From Terriglobia bacterium (lineage in GTDB: Bacteria; Acidobacteriota; Terriglobia; JAIQFV01): 52,411 nucleotides of DNA. The DNA is taken from contig JAIQFY010000040.1 of the NCBI GenBank assembly GCA_020072965.1, forward strand, positions 1-52,411, in the 5' to 3' direction. The position numbers and the translations under genes are program-made. The notes below the pieces were generated by a model. The model worked only from the letters and a program-made list of their open reading frames with translations, searched no databases and had not been told where the DNA came from. Positions within the stretch are counted from its first letter, which is position 1. Every line of letters begins with the position of its first letter. This document shows positions 44,855 to 52,411 of the stretch, in pieces.

Positions 44855-45076
44855 TCACAACTGATAAAGCACCACTGTAACCACCCCCGGAAAGACGAGG
44901 AGCCAGACGATCACGAGCGCTACCAGGATCCAGTCCAGCCGCGACGTTCGCATCGGACGCTCGTCCAGCTTTTGGAGCATCTGTGGCCACAGATCCCGTT
45001 CGAGTTCCGGTGCCTCCAAAGGCGGAATTGCACTTTGGAGAATTCTTCGAAGCCTTTCGTCACTCTGTTCGCTCAT
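44855..45076 (-). CDS. Small single-TM protein, candidate anti-sigma factor
   Basis: A 73-aa protein with a cytoplasmic N-terminal part of about 45 residues and one transmembrane helix (ILVALVIVWLLVFPGVVTVVL, 50-70). Its ATG overlaps the sigma factor stop codon (ATGA). This layout fits a membrane-bound anti-sigma factor, but it lacks the usual HxxxCxxC zinc motif and is unusually short. I do not recognise the family. Confidence 0.65.
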   Translation of the reverse strand: MSEQSDERLRRILQSAIPPLEAPELERDLWPQMLQKLDERPMRTSRLDWILVALVIVWLLVFPGVVTVVLYQL

Positions 45077-45591
45077 GGCTCAACACCCAGACGTTTGAGT
45101 TCTTTTCTTAAAAGACGGACGGCCCTGAATTGGCGCGATTTGACCGCCGCCACGGATATTCCCAGTGCTCCTGCTATTTCTGGAAGGGGCGTTTCTTCAA
45201 CGAGGGCCAGCGTCGCCACCGCTCGAAGCTTAACCGGCAACCGGTCGAACGCCCGATGAGCGGCGTCGTGGATGTCCTGCTGGGCAACGCCATCCGGTGC
45301 CGGCCTTTCCGGCAGGTGCTGCGGAAGGGGAACTTCGCGGCGGGAGGTCTTCAATTGATCGAGCGCTGCATTTGTCGCGATTCGGCGAGCCCACGGCCCG
45401 AAGCTCCGCTCCGGGTCGAATCGGCTGCGGGCCCGGTAGATACGCCAAAACGTCTCCACCGTGACATCTTCCGCGGTGCGCGGGTCCCGGATAATGCGAG
45501 CGATCCAGCGGTAGACCTCACCCTGGAATTGCCGAAACAACGTTTCGAAAGCTTCCAGGTCGCCGCGGGTGAATCGCTCCAACAGTTCCAT
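45073..45591 (-). CDS. ECF-type RNA polymerase sigma factor
   Basis: RpoE-like extracytoplasmic-function sigma factor, 172 aa. Region 2 spans about 5-75 (GDLEAFETLFRQFQGEVYRW, DPRTAEDVTVETFWRIY), and region 4 about 110-160 (LPVKLRAVATLALVEET, PLPEIAGALGISVAAVKSRQ). Start: GGGGAGG 3 bases upstream of the ATG. It is the first gene of a three-gene operon with a small TM protein and a membrane protein. Upstream, at 45718-45771, lies a motif also present at 51728-51779, which might be a promoter element it recognises. Confidence 0.92.
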   Translation of the reverse strand: MELLERFTRGDLEAFETLFRQFQGEVYRWIARIIRDPRTAEDVTVETFWRIYRARSRFDPERSFGPWARRIATNAALDQLKTSRREVPLPQHLPERPAPDGVAQQDIHDAAHRAFDRLPVKLRAVATLALVEETPLPEIAGALGISVAAVKSRQFRAVRLLRKELKRLGVEP

Positions 45592-45717
45592 TGCCTCCCC
45601 CTGCTAACGATTACTAGTGGGGACCACCCTTGGTTTCATTTTTCTTGAAGACGCGGTGAACCACACGTCCGGTCGTGCCCGGGCAGGGATTCGACAATCT
45701 TTTGAAAACCCGGGAGG

Positions 45718-45771
45718 CTTCACATTTGAACATCAATTGTGTATCGTTAACCTTTACAGTTTCTCAGAGAT
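45718..45771. promoter_or_regulatory. Shared intergenic motif, copy 1
   Basis: CTTCACATTTG, seven variable bases, then ATTGTGTATCGTTA, then a looser TTCTCAGAGAT. The same two blocks with identical spacing recur at 51728. It sits between the divergent ECF sigma and DinB genes, so either could be controlled. Confidence 0.45.
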
Positions 45772-46021
45772 TGCTTGTTGGGAGAAGGATCATCGCACTT
45801 GCGGTTGGTCCGAGGGAGCCTTCCGCAACGAAGCATTAGAGGGTCGGCACGGACGCGTCGACACGGCGCGGATTCGCCGTGTACTGGCGCGTGATTTATC
45901 CCGGGAGTGCGCTGATCCGGCGGCTGTGGCTCCGAGCCATCAGGCGTCGTGTAGAAGCGGCGATTTCATGAATGGAGATACCTTCAAGAAGGCGCAAGGA
46001 ACCTGAGCAAGGAGGAAAGCG

Positions 46022-46546
46022 ATGGATCTACGATATCCGATAGGACCTTTCAAAATGGACGAGGGCATCACTGCGGAGAAACGACAACTCTTTATCGATC
46101 AAATTGCAGAAGCCCCGGCGAAGCTTCGAGCAGCCGTGGAGGGTTTGTCCCCCCAGCAGCTGGAAACGCCGTATCGGCCTGACGGGTGGACGGTGCGGCA
46201 GGTGGTACATCATGTGCCCGACAGTCATCTCAACAGCTACATCCGGTTCAAGCTGGCCATGACCGAAGAAGAGCCGACCATTAAACCTTATCACGAAGAC
46301 CGTTGGGCCGAGCTCGAGGATGCCCGCACTGCTCCCCTTGCCACATCGCTCACCCTGCTGGAGGCGTTACATAGTCGCTGGGTCCAGTTTTTGAGATCGC
46401 TGGCCCCTCAGGATTTTGCCCGTACCTTCCAACATCCGGAGCTGGGCCCGATGACCCTGGAGAAGAACCTCTGCCTCTATGCCTGGCACGGCCGCCATCA
46501 CGTGGCACAAATCAACTCCCTGCGTGAACGAATGGGGTGGCGTTGA
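46022..46546 (+). CDS. DinB/YfiT-family putative metal-dependent hydrolase or thiol transferase
   Basis: A 174-aa four-helix-bundle protein of the DinB/YfiT superfamily. Relatives include the bacillithiol transferase BstA. The family phrase RYPIGPFKMDEGITAEKR opens the protein. The three metal-binding histidines are seen in VVHHVPDSHLN (about 61-71) and WHGRHHVAQINSLRERMGW (about 155-173). An AGGAGG site precedes the ATG. Since Acidobacteria mostly lack bacillithiol, the thiol partner is unclear. Confidence 0.88.
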   Translation: MDLRYPIGPFKMDEGITAEKRQLFIDQIAEAPAKLRAAVEGLSPQQLETPYRPDGWTVRQVVHHVPDSHLNSYIRFKLAMTEEEPTIKPYHEDRWAELEDARTAPLATSLTLLEALHSRWVQFLRSLAPQDFARTFQHPELGPMTLEKNLCLYAWHGRHHVAQINSLRERMGWR

Positions 46547-46713
46547 GGATCGGCGGCACCGGGATTTTGACTGGCCCTCCTCCGGCGAATACCCGGGAAC
46601 AACCCGGCCCTGTCAAAATCCGCGTGAAACCTGCAGCTCGGGAGCAGCTTCGCCCCCTCCCTTACATCTCTAAGTTTCACGCGGACTCGACCCGGGATGA
46701 TCCGGAGCGTGAT

Positions 46714-47616
46714 TCACGCCGTCGCGGACTTCCCTTGGAAGCGGGGGACAAATTCCTCTGCCACAAAGGTCTCGAATGAAGTCGGGGTTGTGTTCTGGGC
46801 CGACCGTTTTTCGAGGGCGACCATGTAACCCGAGTTCAAAGAAGCAGCCATTTCAAGCAGTAGATTTGCGACGTTGAGTGACATTCCCATCTGTGTCAAG
46901 GCGGGCCGAAGTTGTTCGTCGGGTGGATGGTTATAGGCCAGAGTGGGTCTCTTGATCGCCTTACCGATGACGGCGGTGACCTCGGTCATGGTGAGATCCC
47001 GCTGTCCCAAAAGCTCGCGCGTCTCGTGAGACGTGAAGTTGAGCTTGAGCAGGGCCTCGGCCGCAATGGCCCCGATGTCGCGGGTCGCAATCATGGGAAC
47101 CTTCAGATCGGGGCGCAGAGGTCCGGCAGTGATTCCCATCGATTGTATAATTCCAATCTGCGGAAGAGTGTTCTCCATAAAGTAACCCGCGCGCAAGTGC
47201 AGGACGTTCAGCCCGGCAATTCGATTCAGTTGCTGTTCCAGGTAATGCAAGCCAACGACCGGGCCGGTTTTTTCAGTTTTGTCCGCTCCGATGCTGCTGA
47301 GCGACACCGCATGTTTAACTCCCGCCCTCTCAAGCGCGGCTGCTATTGCCCCTGTGGCACGATCCTGATGGGCACGGAAGTCCGGACTGGTCAAGTCCGG
47401 AGGCATCATCGCATAAACCGCTCGCGCGTTGGTGAAGGCCTTGGTCAGCGCCCCCGCATCGGTAATGTCACAAGCAAAGGGCTCTGCGCCCTGGGCGGCG
47501 AGTGTGCGCAAGCGTTCGGGGCTCCTGCCAATCACGCGGACCTCTTGCCCCTTGGCAATCAGGTTTCTTGCTACGATATTTCCGGTATTTCCGGTGGCTC
47601 CTATGACAACGTACAT
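46714..47616 (-). CDS. NmrA-family NAD(P)-binding protein
   Basis: Atypical short-chain dehydrogenase fold, 300 aa. The nucleotide motif GATGNTGNIVARNLIAKG is at 6-23, with NmrA-type strands AVSLSSIGAD and LRAGYFMENTLPQIG later. Such proteins are NAD(P)-dependent reductases of quinones or redox sensors; the substrate is unknown. There is a GGAG-type site upstream. It is downstream of, and separated by a terminator from, the esterase at 47776. Confidence 0.87.
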   Translation of the reverse strand: MYVVIGATGNTGNIVARNLIAKGQEVRVIGRSPERLRTLAAQGAEPFACDITDAGALTKAFTNARAVYAMMPPDLTSPDFRAHQDRATGAIAAALERAGVKHAVSLSSIGADKTEKTGPVVGLHYLEQQLNRIAGLNVLHLRAGYFMENTLPQIGIIQSMGITAGPLRPDLKVPMIATRDIGAIAAEALLKLNFTSHETRELLGQRDLTMTEVTAVIGKAIKRPTLAYNHPPDEQLRPALTQMGMSLNVANLLLEMAASLNSGYMVALEKRSAQNTTPTSFETFVAEEFVPRFQGKSATA

Positions 47617-47672
47617 GGTGGTCTCCTTCCTTTTGTCTCTTGAAGACTTCCAGGTCTTCCTTGGGATTATTT

Positions 47673-47702
47673 AAAAAAAGGACCTTGGGATGCCCAGGCC
47701 CT
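47673..47702 (-). terminator. Terminator of the HSL-type hydrolase gene
   Basis: On the minus strand a GGGCCTGGG / CCCAAGGTCC stem with a one-base bulge is followed by seven T residues. It lies about 75 bases beyond the stop of the hydrolase gene and before the NmrA gene. Confidence 0.6.
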
Positions 47703-47775
47703 TAGCAGAAAATGATGCCTCTTATAAAGGGACTTAGGAACTCTTCTCGCCGTCTGATAGAAAATCTCCCTGATC

Positions 47776-48765
47776 TTAGCCGGCTGCCCGAGCGAGCATT
47801 TGCTTCTTGATGAAGGCCATTTGCAGGTAATCGGTTGTCAGGGTGATTGCGCTTCGGGTCGCTGGAGTACTTGCCAGGGCGTTGAGCATCGTGAAATCGT
47901 GAATCGTTCCCAGTTGGCGGACCGCTGTGACGTGAACGCCTGCTTCGATCAGTTTATGCGCATACGCCTCGCCCTCATCACGAAGCACGTCGAACTCGCC
48001 GGTGATGATCAGGGCGGTAGGAAGCCATCTGAGATGGTTGACGGAGGCCCGTAAGGGGGAGGCGGTCGCCTGCTTTCGAGCGCCTTCGTCAGGCAAGTAA
48101 TGGTTCCAAAACCATTTCATGGCCTCGCGGGTCAGAAAGTGCCCCGTGGCAAACTGCTGGTATGACGACGTCTCGAAATTGGCGTCGGTCACCGGATAGT
48201 AGAGCACCTGGAAAATGATACTGGGGCCGCCCCGCTCCTTGGCGAGCAGCGTCACGGCCGCCGCCATGTTGCCGCCGACACTGTCGCCGGCCACGGCGAT
48301 CCTCGTCGTGTCGAGATTGAGGCCTCGCCCGTTTTCTGCAACATACCTCGTCGCCGCAAACGCCTGTTCGATGGCGACCGGATATCTTGCCTCGGGGGAG
48401 CGGGTGTAATTAACAAACACCACCGCCGCGTCGGCTCCATTCGCAATCTCACGGACCAGGCGGTCATGCGTGTTCGCGTCCCCGAGCACCCACCCGCCCC
48501 CGTGGAAATACATCACCACAGGTAAAGTGCCCGTGCTTCCCTTGGGCCGGATGATTCGGATGGAGATCTGTCCCGCCGGCTCAAAAGGGATACTTCGGTC
48601 TTCGATGTCTGCTGCGAGTTTCGTGACGGGAATCGCCTGCGCCGTGGCGAGAACATTGCGGGCCTCTTCCACGGACAGTTCGTATAATTGCGGGCCACCT
48701 TTGGCATTGAGCACGTCGAGAAAAGCCCGGGTTGTGGGTTCAATGGCATGGCTTAGGGGGTTCAT
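47776..48765 (-). CDS. Alpha/beta hydrolase, HSL family esterase/lipase
   Basis: Hormone-sensitive-lipase type esterase, 329 aa. Oxyanion motif HGGGW is at 88-92. The catalytic triad is visible: Ser162 in GDSVGG, Asp259 in GEFDVLRDEG, His289 in GTIHDF. No signal peptide is visible. The enzyme probably hydrolyses short-chain esters; natural substrate unknown. An AGAGGA site supports the start. Confidence 0.93.
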   Translation of the reverse strand: MNPLSHAIEPTTRAFLDVLNAKGGPQLYELSVEEARNVLATAQAIPVTKLAADIEDRSIPFEPAGQISIRIIRPKGSTGTLPVVMYFHGGGWVLGDANTHDRLVREIANGADAAVVFVNYTRSPEARYPVAIEQAFAATRYVAENGRGLNLDTTRIAVAGDSVGGNMAAAVTLLAKERGGPSIIFQVLYYPVTDANFETSSYQQFATGHFLTREAMKWFWNHYLPDEGARKQATASPLRASVNHLRWLPTALIITGEFDVLRDEGEAYAHKLIEAGVHVTAVRQLGTIHDFTMLNALASTPATRSAITLTTDYLQMAFIKKQMLARAAG

Positions 48766-49293
48766 GATGGATTCCTCTCTTATGATGAAGCCGCTTGTTT
48801 ATGAATGATGGAGGACCAAATTTGCAGCAGGAGAGGGAACAGGCACAATCGTCCTCGGGTGGAAGCTTGAAACCAGGAAATAGGTGTCGTCCCCGATCGA
48901 ACTGGATGGCGGATCCTCCCTTCTCATCAATATGGACCGGTACGTGAGGACACAGCGAGGTTGAGAACGAGGGTAAAACCGCAGCAATGACTGTGAGGCT
49001 TAAGCATAGTCCAGCGGCCCTAACGATGTCAAAAGGAAAACAAGAATTTCAGGGAGGCAGCGGCCGACGACGATTCGAAGAGAGGCTAAAGAAAGACAAG
49101 CAGTGGGCCGAGATCTTCCAGCCTGGAAAATCCCAATTGCACAGTGCAAAGACATGGATCCATTCAAGTTTCAAATTCCAATGCTCCATTCGATGGACCC
49201 AGCCCGAGGAGTCCGTCTTTAGTTTCCCCCCTTTTTCGTTGCAGGCGGCTGAGGGGCGGGTATATTCTTTCGTCTCTTCCAGCGAGGTGAAAA
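48766..49293. other. Intergenic region, nothing supported
   Basis: An open frame at 48987-49301 overlaps the start of the M13 peptidase gene and has no family look. I see no repeat or hairpin that stands out. Confidence 0.4.
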
Positions 49294-51318
49294 ATGCGTA
49301 AAACACTCATTGTCCTTCTCGGCATTGGATTGGCCACCGTATCGGTCGTGGCACAGTCGCCGAAGGCGATTGATCCCGCCAACATGGACCCCAGCATCAA
49401 GGCATGCGAGAACTTCTATCAATACGCGGACGGGGGCTGGGTCAAGGCCAATCCGGTGCCCGCGGACAAAAGCGCTTGGGGCAGCTTTGCGCAGTTGGCC
49501 GACCACAACCGCGACATCCTGAGGTCCGTATTGGACGAAGTCAGCGCGAAGAAAGAGTGGCCCAAGGGGAGCCTTGAGCAAAAGGTGGGGGATTTCTATG
49601 CGAGCGGCATGGAGGAAGCGGCCGTCGAGAAGGCCGGTACCGCGCCCTTAAAGCCCTGGCTGGCCAAGGTGGAGGGTCTCAAAAGCGACAGTGACCTGGC
49701 GTCGCTTCTGGGTGAGCTTCGGGTTAATGGCCTGGCTGGCGCCTTCAACTTCATGGTTGCTCAGGACGCCAGGGAAAGTACCCGGTACATCGGCATCCTC
49801 AATCAGGGCGGCCTGGGATTGCCGGACAGGGATTACTACATCAAGGAAGATCCAAAGACCAAAGAGATCCGCGACAAGTATGTTGCTCACGTGACGAGGA
49901 TGCTGGAGCTCGCCGGCGAGAAGCCCGATTCCGCCTCGGCCGATGCCAAAGCGGTCATGGCCGTAGAGACACAACTTGCCAAGGCCAGCTTCACCCGCGT
50001 CGAGAACCGCGATCCTCAGAAAACCTACCACAAGATGACCCTTGCGGAACTCGAGAAGTTGAGTCCCGCCTTCGGCTGGAAGACTTTCTTCGGCGAACTT
50101 GGCGTGAAGCAGGTTCCGGACCTGAACGTGCGCCAGCCACAGTTCTTCAAGGCCTTCGCGGAAATGAGCACGGACGTGCCGCCGGAGCAATGGCGGGCCT
50201 ATCTGCGCTGGCATGTCATCAATGCGATGGCGGACTTGTTGACCAAGGCCTTTCAGGAAGAATCTTTTGCCTTCCGCGGAAAGGCGTTGAACGGCATTCC
50301 CGAACAGGAGGAGCGCTGGAAGCGCGTGCAAGCGGCTACGGACCGTGCCTTGGGCGAAGCGCTCGGCCAGCTCTACGTGAAGCGCGCCTTCAGCGCGGAC
50401 GCCAAGGCTAGGATGATTGAGATGGTGGAAAACCTCCACGCCGCACTGAAGGACCGCATCGAGGGATTAGAGTGGATGAGCCCTGAAACCAAGGCCCAGG
50501 CCCTCCGAAAGCTCACCGCCTTCGGTGTGAAAGTGGGCTACCCCGACAAGTGGCGGGACTATTCCAAACTCGAGATTACTCGCCCTTCGTATGCGGACAA
50601 TGTCATGCGGGCGCGGCGGTTCGAAAGTGCCCGTAACCTCGCCAAGCTCGGCAAGCAAATCGATCGAACCGAATGGGGTATGACGCCCCCCACGGTGAAC
50701 GCTTATTACAACTCCACCCTGAACGAGATCGTCTTCCCCGCGGGCATTCTTCAGCCGCCCTTCTTCGATCCGAAGGCGGATGATGCCGTAAACTACGGCG
50801 GCATCGGGGCGGTGATCGGTCACGAGATGAGCCACGGCTTCGACGACAGCGGAAGCCAGTTCGACGCCGACGGGAATCTTAAGAACTGGTGGACCGACGC
50901 GGACCGCGCCGCCTACAAGTCGAGGACCGACCTGATCGTAAAACAGTTCGACGCCTATGAACCTTTGCCCGGAGAACACGTCAACGGTAAACTCACGCTG
51001 GGTGAGAACATCGGGGACCTGGGTGGACTCAAGATCGCTTATGCAGCCCTGCAAAAAGCGCTGGAGAACAAGGGCCGGCCCGGGCCAATTGACGGCTTCA
51101 CCCCGGAGCAGCGATTCTTCCTGAATTGGGCGCAGGTGTGGCGCACCACCATCCGCGACCCGGCATTGCGCGTGCATATCAATACCAACCCGCATAGCCC
51201 CGGGATGTACCGGGTCAATGGGCCGCTGAGCGACCTTCCCGAGTTCTATCAAGCCTTTGGCTGTGACGCCGGCGAGGCCATGGTCAGGCCCAAAGAGCAA
51301 AGGCCGAGCATCTGGTGA
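49294..51318 (+). CDS. pepO: M13-family (neprilysin-like) metallopeptidase, exported
   Basis: Zinc endopeptidase of the neprilysin/PepO family, 674 aa. Signal peptide is about residues 1-20 (LIVLLGIGLATVSVVAQS). Family marks: CENFYQYADGGWVKANPVP near the N-terminus, PPTVNAYYNS before the zinc site, HEMSHGFDDSG (His510, Glu511, His514), GENIGDLGG with third zinc ligand Glu571, and the final SPGMYRVNGPLSDLPEFYQAF (split: SPGMYRVNGPLSD and LPEFYQAFG). A GAGG site precedes the ATG. It acts outside the cytoplasm on peptides up to about 40 residues, as known for the family. Confidence 0.95.
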   Translation: MRKTLIVLLGIGLATVSVVAQSPKAIDPANMDPSIKACENFYQYADGGWVKANPVPADKSAWGSFAQLADHNRDILRSVLDEVSAKKEWPKGSLEQKVGDFYASGMEEAAVEKAGTAPLKPWLAKVEGLKSDSDLASLLGELRVNGLAGAFNFMVAQDARESTRYIGILNQGGLGLPDRDYYIKEDPKTKEIRDKYVAHVTRMLELAGEKPDSASADAKAVMAVETQLAKASFTRVENRDPQKTYHKMTLAELEKLSPAFGWKTFFGELGVKQVPDLNVRQPQFFKAFAEMSTDVPPEQWRAYLRWHVINAMADLLTKAFQEESFAFRGKALNGIPEQEERWKRVQAATDRALGEALGQLYVKRAFSADAKARMIEMVENLHAALKDRIEGLEWMSPETKAQALRKLTAFGVKVGYPDKWRDYSKLEITRPSYADNVMRARRFESARNLAKLGKQIDRTEWGMTPPTVNAYYNSTLNEIVFPAGILQPPFFDPKADDAVNYGGIGAVIGHEMSHGFDDSGSQFDADGNLKNWWTDADRAAYKSRTDLIVKQFDAYEPLPGEHVNGKLTLGENIGDLGGLKIAYAALQKALENKGRPGPIDGFTPEQRFFLNWAQVWRTTIRDPALRVHINTNPHSPGMYRVNGPLSDLPEFYQAFGCDAGEAMVRPKEQRPSIW

Positions 51319-51727
51319 AGTAGAAGATCAAGTTTCATGTTTCGAATGTTCAGAAGGTACCAGGCGACGGGTATCCCTACCGTGTATCATTCATTTGATG
51401 AAGCCCTGCATGCAGTCCGCCGTGGGCCAAAGGTCTTACGGGCCCGGGGGGCTAGGTCAAACAAACGCTGTCCTATCTTCTTTGCGCCATTGGCACACGT
51501 GCCGCAGAACCCACAGCACACGTCCGCACCACATTGCCTGCATCGTCGTATTGGCGGCTTGCGGTCAGCCATGCGGACGGAAATTATTCCAATAAAAGGA
51601 GGACTCGAAGGACATCGCTTCAGCGCTATAGCATTTTCGGGTTCTCGTTCATCAAGCCGATGAGGTCGTCCCCCGTTCGTGCATTACCGAAGAAATTTGG
51701 CCCGAGGATTCGGTGGAGAGAAGAGCC

Positions 51728-51779
51728 ACTTCACATTTGGCCGTTGATTGTGTATCGTTACCGTCTCGTATCTCACAGA
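51728..51779. promoter_or_regulatory. Shared intergenic motif, copy 2
   Basis: CTTCACATTTG, seven variable bases, then ATTGTGTATCGTTA, matching 45718-45749 at the same spacing. It lies about 155 bases upstream of the BNR protein. The rest of 51319-51933 holds no supported gene. Confidence 0.45.
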
Positions 51780-51933
51780 TGACTGTCAATTCGGATGTGG
51801 ATGTCTTCACCCTTGCCAGTGTCCCAAATGTGTCCCGATACGCATGAGTTTGGTTTTCAAGATCATCAGAATCAAACTATTCACTGAATCCCGCTCAATG
51901 GTCTGCTCAACAGTCTCCCCTCCGAGGTGGAAT

Positions 51934-52411
51934 ATGCCTTCGACCCGTCGTCATTCTTTGCTCATCAGCACATTATTGATGCTGCTGGCATGGTTGTCCG
52001 TGGAGTATGCGCAGCCGTTCAATCCGAATTTTTATTCCGAAATGCATTGGCGGATGATTGGCCCATTTCGAGGTGGGCGGACGGTGGCGGTGAGCGGAGT
52101 TCCCGGTCAACCGAATGTTTTCTATATGGCGCCTAACAACGGCGGGGTTTGGAAGAGCACCGACTATGGTCACGTGTGGAAACCGATTTTCGATGATCAG
52201 CCGACCGGGTCGATCGGAGCTCTCGCGGTGGCGCCGTCTGATCCTAAGATCATTTACGTCGGCAGCGGAGAAGGCCTCCAGCGTCCGGATCTTTCGGTGG
52301 GGGATGGCCTCTACAAATCAACCGATGGGGGAAGCACGTGGAAACACCTGGGTCTGCGCGAAGGCCAGCAAATCGCCGCCATCCTCGTCGATCCGCGCGA
52401 TGCGAACCGAT
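51934..52411 (+). CDS. Exported BNR/sortilin-like beta-propeller protein, 5' part
   Basis: The first 159 codons of a gene that runs off the window end. Signal peptide: HSLLISTLLMLLAWLSVEYAQ (read as HSLLISTLLMLL and AWLSVEYAQ). Then FRGGRTVAVSGVPGQPN, VFYMAPNNGGVWKSTDYG and GDGLYKSTDGGSTWKHLG, which are BNR/Asp-box-like propeller repeats of the sortilin/VPS10-like group. The full protein in this group is usually 900-1100 aa. GAGGTGG lies 4 bases before the ATG. Confidence 0.85.
   Translation, partial: MPSTRRHSLLISTLLMLLAWLSVEYAQPFNPNFYSEMHWRMIGPFRGGRTVAVSGVPGQPNVFYMAPNNGGVWKSTDYGHVWKPIFDDQPTGSIGALAVAPSDPKIIYVGSGEGLQRPDLSVGDGLYKSTDGGSTWKHLGLREGQQIAAILVDPRDANR

Noticed and set aside
45617-46006. 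129-codon plus-strand frame between sigma and DinB genes
   Set aside because: No ribosome site or family, and it covers the shared regulatory motif.

Overview
The window most resembles a chromosomal piece of an Acidobacteriota (soil or subsurface) genome. The reasons are the gene repertoire (exported M13, S9 and DUF5117-type peptidases, a cytochrome c/copper monooxygenase, RHS proteins, CHAD and Ppx, REP-associated transposases), a GC content in the mid to upper fifties, and wide intergenic spaces full of small repeats. This assignment is inference; there is no rRNA, tRNA, CRISPR array or prophage in the window.

Layout. (1) 1-12064, all minus strand: a secretion/RHS region. A large Fn3-LamG-IPT surface protein is followed by two small exported proteins and an RHS/YD-repeat protein broken by a one-base frameshift near 3530. 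The RHS tail carries a Cys/His hydrolase-like domain, and its stop codon overlaps the start of a small membrane-anchored protein, which looks like an effector/immunity pair. A truncated REP-associated transposase lies at the far end. (2) 12825-21307: central metabolism and phosphate chemistry: apgM-type phosphoglycerate mutase, SixA, Ppx/GppA, two tandem thymidylate-kinase-like paralogues, a CHAD protein, a PAP2 phosphatase and a NUDIX hydrolase. I read this as a probable polyphosphate / phospho-ester module. (3) 21747-28878: prolyl oligopeptidase, a PaaK/CapK-like adenylate-forming enzyme, a nucleoside phosphorylase, an exported metallo-beta-lactamase-fold hydrolase and an outer-membrane barrel-like protein. 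(4) 28885-30141: a REPtron, that is a RAYT transposase flanked by paired GTAG-type palindromes, with a 254-bp tandem duplication that copied the tail of the barrel gene. (5) 30302-34126: an EEP-family phosphodiesterase and two convergent copper enzymes. (6) 34398-39792: a six-gene operon (livJHMGF plus a methyltransferase) with four-base or longer overlaps at most junctions. (7) 40334-52411: a DUF5655 protein, an S41 peptidase relic, a DUF5117-type metalloprotease, an ECF sigma operon, DinB, NmrA and HSL-type enzymes, an M13 peptidase and the start of a BNR/sortilin-like protein cut by the window end.

Small-repeat biology is a strong theme: GTAG palindromes of two sequence types, GGGGTCAG motifs next to the first transposase, heptanucleotide arrays in five intergenic places, and a diverged 357-bp tandem duplication. 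The most rewarding regions for follow-up are the REPtron, the RHS effector/immunity end, and the phosphate module with its P-loop-variant kinase.
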